Assembly (NCBI RefSeq): GCF_964204645.1
Contig: NC_134036.1
Span: 8,666,704 to 8,730,703, forward strand
Length of the DNA: 64,000 bases
Reading direction: 5' to 3'
Origin: Tubulanus polymorphus
Taxonomy: Eukaryota; Nemertea; Palaeonemertea; Tubulaniformes; Tubulanidae
In this document: positions 62,747 through 64,000 of the stretch, piece by piece
Layout of the letters: each line of letters starts with the position of its first letter
How positions within the stretch are numbered: the stretch's first letter is position 1
The notes under the pieces: generated by a model
The model's database searches: none
What the model was told of the DNA's origin: nothing
What the model saw: only the letters and a program-made list of their open reading frames with translations
Position numbers and translations under genes: made by a program

Positions 62747-64000
62747 GGGTAACTGACACTTTTCTACTTTTTACACTAAACGATACATTATAGTATACAA
62801 TAAGGCTAGGTGATTTCATAACTGGAAAAACCTTTTCAATCTAGTCAGAATTGATGATTTTGATGTTCGCGCACCTGTTCAGTGTATGCATTGCTTCTGC
62901 TGCTGAACGCGTGGTACTGTGTCTATTAATAGAACTACGTCACTAAAGTGACGGCTCAGAAATGATGTCTATATGAATGAATAGGAAATAAGTTACATTC
63001 GACTTGAGACAGAATGTCTCTTGATTTTGAAAGTCTACATATCAATGATTATGATTAGCTGTTGAACGGGCCATATCCGTTCAAAGTAAGCGCAAAAATA
63101 AGGATATGAATAGCAATCCATGGCATTTTCTAGTAGACAGCAAGGAACACGGATGTTTAAATCATCGTTTTGTATTATCATTTAGTGATAGTAAGTAAGA
63201 TCATGGTTAGATCTAAGAATATTTTAACTTATGAACTGATGAAACTTAGACAGAATTAGCCGCAAGAACAATTTCAATTCTTTTCTTCAAATATACCTCG
63301 TATTGGTAGCGGCTTTGGTCACAAATTAGAATATATCCTCATCCATACTATTTCAAAACTTAGAAATAATGTTTGTGAAAGATTTGCGATGTAATCTATC
63401 AAAACTCTTCTGCAGCGTGAAACTTTAAAAAAACATTATTCCTTTGAATATTTGCTGTAAAGTCTGTAGAAATTCATTGAAAGTTTTTGTAGAGTTTTGA
63501 AGGTTTAGTTTTCAAACTACTTAGTCTTAAATGACTATGAAAAATAGTAAATAGTAAACGAATATGAATCTATTTATTCTTTAGCGAGATCGAAATCTGT
63601 GATCGCTTATAAGACACTGTATAGTATGCTTGTGGTGCTAAACTATAGGTGAACTATGGAGCAGCAGTAACAGTGCTGAGAGCTTAGCATAGTGTATTTT
63701 AGCTTCATAGCTGCGGATTGAAATCTGCATCTTCAATTTGATCGATTTAGCCTATTCAAATTACTCATTGATTCTTTGAAATAGGTTTATCCAATAGACA
63801 ATAGATCCTTTTGCCTCCCTGGCCAGTTTCAAAGCTGTAAAACAATCTGGCATTGAGATATAACACGCAAACACACGCAGTTTCCTCAAAATTCAACTCA
63901 TTTCTATAGACGCTATTTCTCAGCTGTCCCGTTAATGACGTTGCAGCGCGCCCCTGCTGATTTAGCCGACGCTGAACAGTTAGTGATGTAAACAACGAAA
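62747..64000. other. intergenic to window end
   Basis: No gene, repeat boundary or RNA recognised. The short minus frame at 63765-63995 has no motif. Confidence 0.4.

Overview
This is a eukaryotic window, most likely from a marine invertebrate animal (a lophotrochozoan is plausible but unproven). Evidence for an animal nucleus: canonical GT-AG introns, THAP and SWIM zinc-finger genes, a C-type lectin exon, a NACHT/NLR innate-immunity gene, decayed LINEs, LTRs and MITEs, and an integrated Polinton/Maverick. Most of the host DNA is repeat debris with few intact genes.

Layout. 1-15.3 kb holds a duplicated ~270-290 bp repeat, a LINE 3' end, a SWIM gene fragment cut by an LTR, a decayed THAP-DDE transposase gene, a 30-bp minisatellite, a C-type-lectin exon fragment and two foldback/MITE elements. 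15.3-20 kb is a 200-N scaffold gap followed at once by an exact 4,427-bp palindrome (arms 2,194 bp, 39-nt loop). Each arm carries a two-exon gene for a small six-cysteine knottin-type secreted peptide and a repeat-containing 135-residue reading frame. 20-31 kb holds a foldback element, LINE reverse-transcriptase debris, and a very large 31-bp hairpin minisatellite in two blocks around a ~153-bp tandem array.

31,137-49,316 is an 18,180-bp Polinton (adintovirus-like integrated virus) with 598-bp terminal inverted repeats and a perfect 6-bp target-site duplication, GGCAAT. Left-half genes run rightward: protein-primed DNA polymerase B with zinc fingers and an endonuclease-VII-like module, an OB-fold-like protein, a putative penton, several small membrane and structural proteins, the double-jelly-roll major capsid protein and a zinc-finger protein. 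Right-half genes run leftward: HNH endonuclease, two membrane proteins, a retroviral-type integrase with chromodomain, and an A32-type packaging ATPase. The two sets converge on a long inverted repeat. I see no adenovirus-type maturation protease. Single-base lesions break the polymerase, two or more structural genes and the zinc-finger gene, so this copy looks recently inserted but no longer fully coding.

The most striking signal is in the Polinton's non-coding DNA. Start codons are preceded by one of two stereotyped motifs: an AATAAAAAT box exactly 20-21 nt before ATG (polymerase, OB-fold-like, zinc-finger and HNH genes), or a T-run, short spacer and TAAATG start (structural genes). This resembles an early/late division and the late-promoter layout of poxvirus-type large DNA viruses. 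Also notable are foldback terminal repeats with internal copies of the element end, a chimeric ORF fusing the polymerase N-terminus to an HNH-protein tail, and a palindromic micro-insert coding the same peptide in two neighbouring genes.

49.5-64 kb returns to host DNA: a second MITE copy, a GC-rich cassette of duplicated intron/exon-like units, another MITE, a second LTR copy in opposite orientation, a NACHT/NLR gene with one frameshift and an in-frame stop, and a 40-bp minisatellite.
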